Assembly: GCA_027371515.1 (NCBI GenBank)
Contig: DAHXMX010000039.1
Span: 1,114 to 7,829 of the forward strand
DNA from: Neisseriaceae bacterium
GTDB lineage: Bacteria; Pseudomonadota; Gammaproteobacteria; Burkholderiales; UBA11063
Length of the DNA stretch: 6,716 nt
Reading direction: 5' to 3'
Position 1 is the first letter of the stretch; each line of letters begins with the position of its first letter. Shown here piece by piece: positions 6,563 through 6,716 of the stretch. Below the pieces are notes generated by a model. That model was not told where the DNA came from, made no database searches, and saw nothing but the letters and a program-made list of their open reading frames with translations. Position numbers and translations under genes: made by a program.

Positions 6563-6716
6563 AACTTAGATCTAAGTTTTTTGTAAATTTGTAATAATTT
6601 CCCATTAAATAAATATCTATCAATTTTGCGTAACGGCTGAAAAATTTCTTTTAAGTACACCCCGTGTCTTGTCCGCCATTTAAAATACTTAGCATCCAGC
6701 TTTTTATTACATAAAA
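6559..6716 (-). CDS. C-terminus of an unidentified protein (runs off right edge)
   Basis: A frame open from the right edge (first whole codon at 6714) runs for 51 residues to TAA at 6559-6561. The tail is strongly basic, with KYFKWRTRHG, EIFQPLRKIDRYLF and a KKLRSKF end. I do not recognise a family. Basic and aromatic C-termini of this kind are common in cytoplasmic glycosyltransferases that sit on the membrane, and the position at the head of a run of glycosyltransferase genes makes such a function plausible but unproven. The other two - strand frames here are closed by stops, and the codon use resembles the neighbours. The 53-bp spacer to the GT11 remnant is longer than any gap inside the operon downstream. 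Confidence 0.6.
   Translation of the reverse strand, partial: LCNKKLDAKYFKWRTRHGVYLKEIFQPLRKIDRYLFNGKLLQIYKKLRSKF
6561..6580. repeat. Perfect 20-bp palindrome
   Basis: AAAACTTAGATCTAAGTTTT is its own reverse complement (10-bp arms, no spacer). It covers the last codons and stop region of the partial gene at the right edge and touches the -35 of the candidate promoter. A third half-copy, AAGTT, at 6556-6560 can pair with 6563-6567 instead. It could be an operator for a dimeric regulator. As a terminator it would be weak for the - strand, which has no U-tract after it; the + strand does have a T-run after it, but no known + strand gene ends there. The symmetry is fact; the role is open. Confidence 0.6.

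Noticed and set aside
1..6716. tRNA, rRNA, CRISPR arrays, insertion sequences or attachment sites
   Set aside because: I saw no cloverleaf-like segment, spaced direct repeats, transposase motifs or terminal inverted repeats on either strand.

Overview
The window is AT-rich (about one third G+C by eye). It holds the 3' end of a housekeeping gene, pyruvate kinase, on the + strand, and the downstream end of a surface-polysaccharide gene cluster on the - strand, which reads from right to left toward pyk. The pyruvate kinase is of the proteobacterial PykA type and the UDP-glucose dehydrogenase closely resembles E. coli Ugd, so a low-GC proteobacterium is likely. Details of the pyk C-terminal domain look somewhat betaproteobacterial (Neisseriales-like), but the genus cannot be fixed from this sequence.

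Layout, in order of - strand transcription: the C-terminus of an unidentified protein running off the right edge (6559-6716); a 53-bp spacer with a candidate promoter whose -35 touches a perfect 20-bp palindrome; the 5' stub of a GT11 alpha-1,2-fucosyltransferase gene (6368-6505), cut off after about 28 recognisable residues; then five tightly packed genes. These are a GT2 glycosyltransferase, a GT4 glycosyltransferase with a TTG start, a GT9 (heptosyltransferase-like) glycosyltransferase, UDP-glucose 6-dehydrogenase (ugd) and an NAD-dependent sugar epimerase/dehydratase. The junctions are 1-nt gaps, an 18-nt gap and a 17-nt overlap, which suggests one translationally coupled operon. A SAM-dependent methyltransferase follows. 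It has its own near-consensus sigma70 promoter (TTGGCA, 17 nt, TATAAT) inside the end of the epimerase gene, so it may be a separate unit. It ends 3 bp from the pyk stop codon, tail to tail.

How they work together (inference): Ugd makes UDP-glucuronate, the epimerase probably converts this or another nucleotide sugar, and the GT2, GT4 and GT9 enzymes add sugars to an LPS core/O-antigen or capsule-like glycan. The stub suggests that the lineage once had an alpha-1,2-fucosylation step and lost it by deletion. I see no wholly new system. The points most worth a second look are the truncated fucosyltransferase fused onto the GT2 start, the palindrome at the candidate promoter, and an Arg-to-Leu change at a normally conserved position of Ugd.
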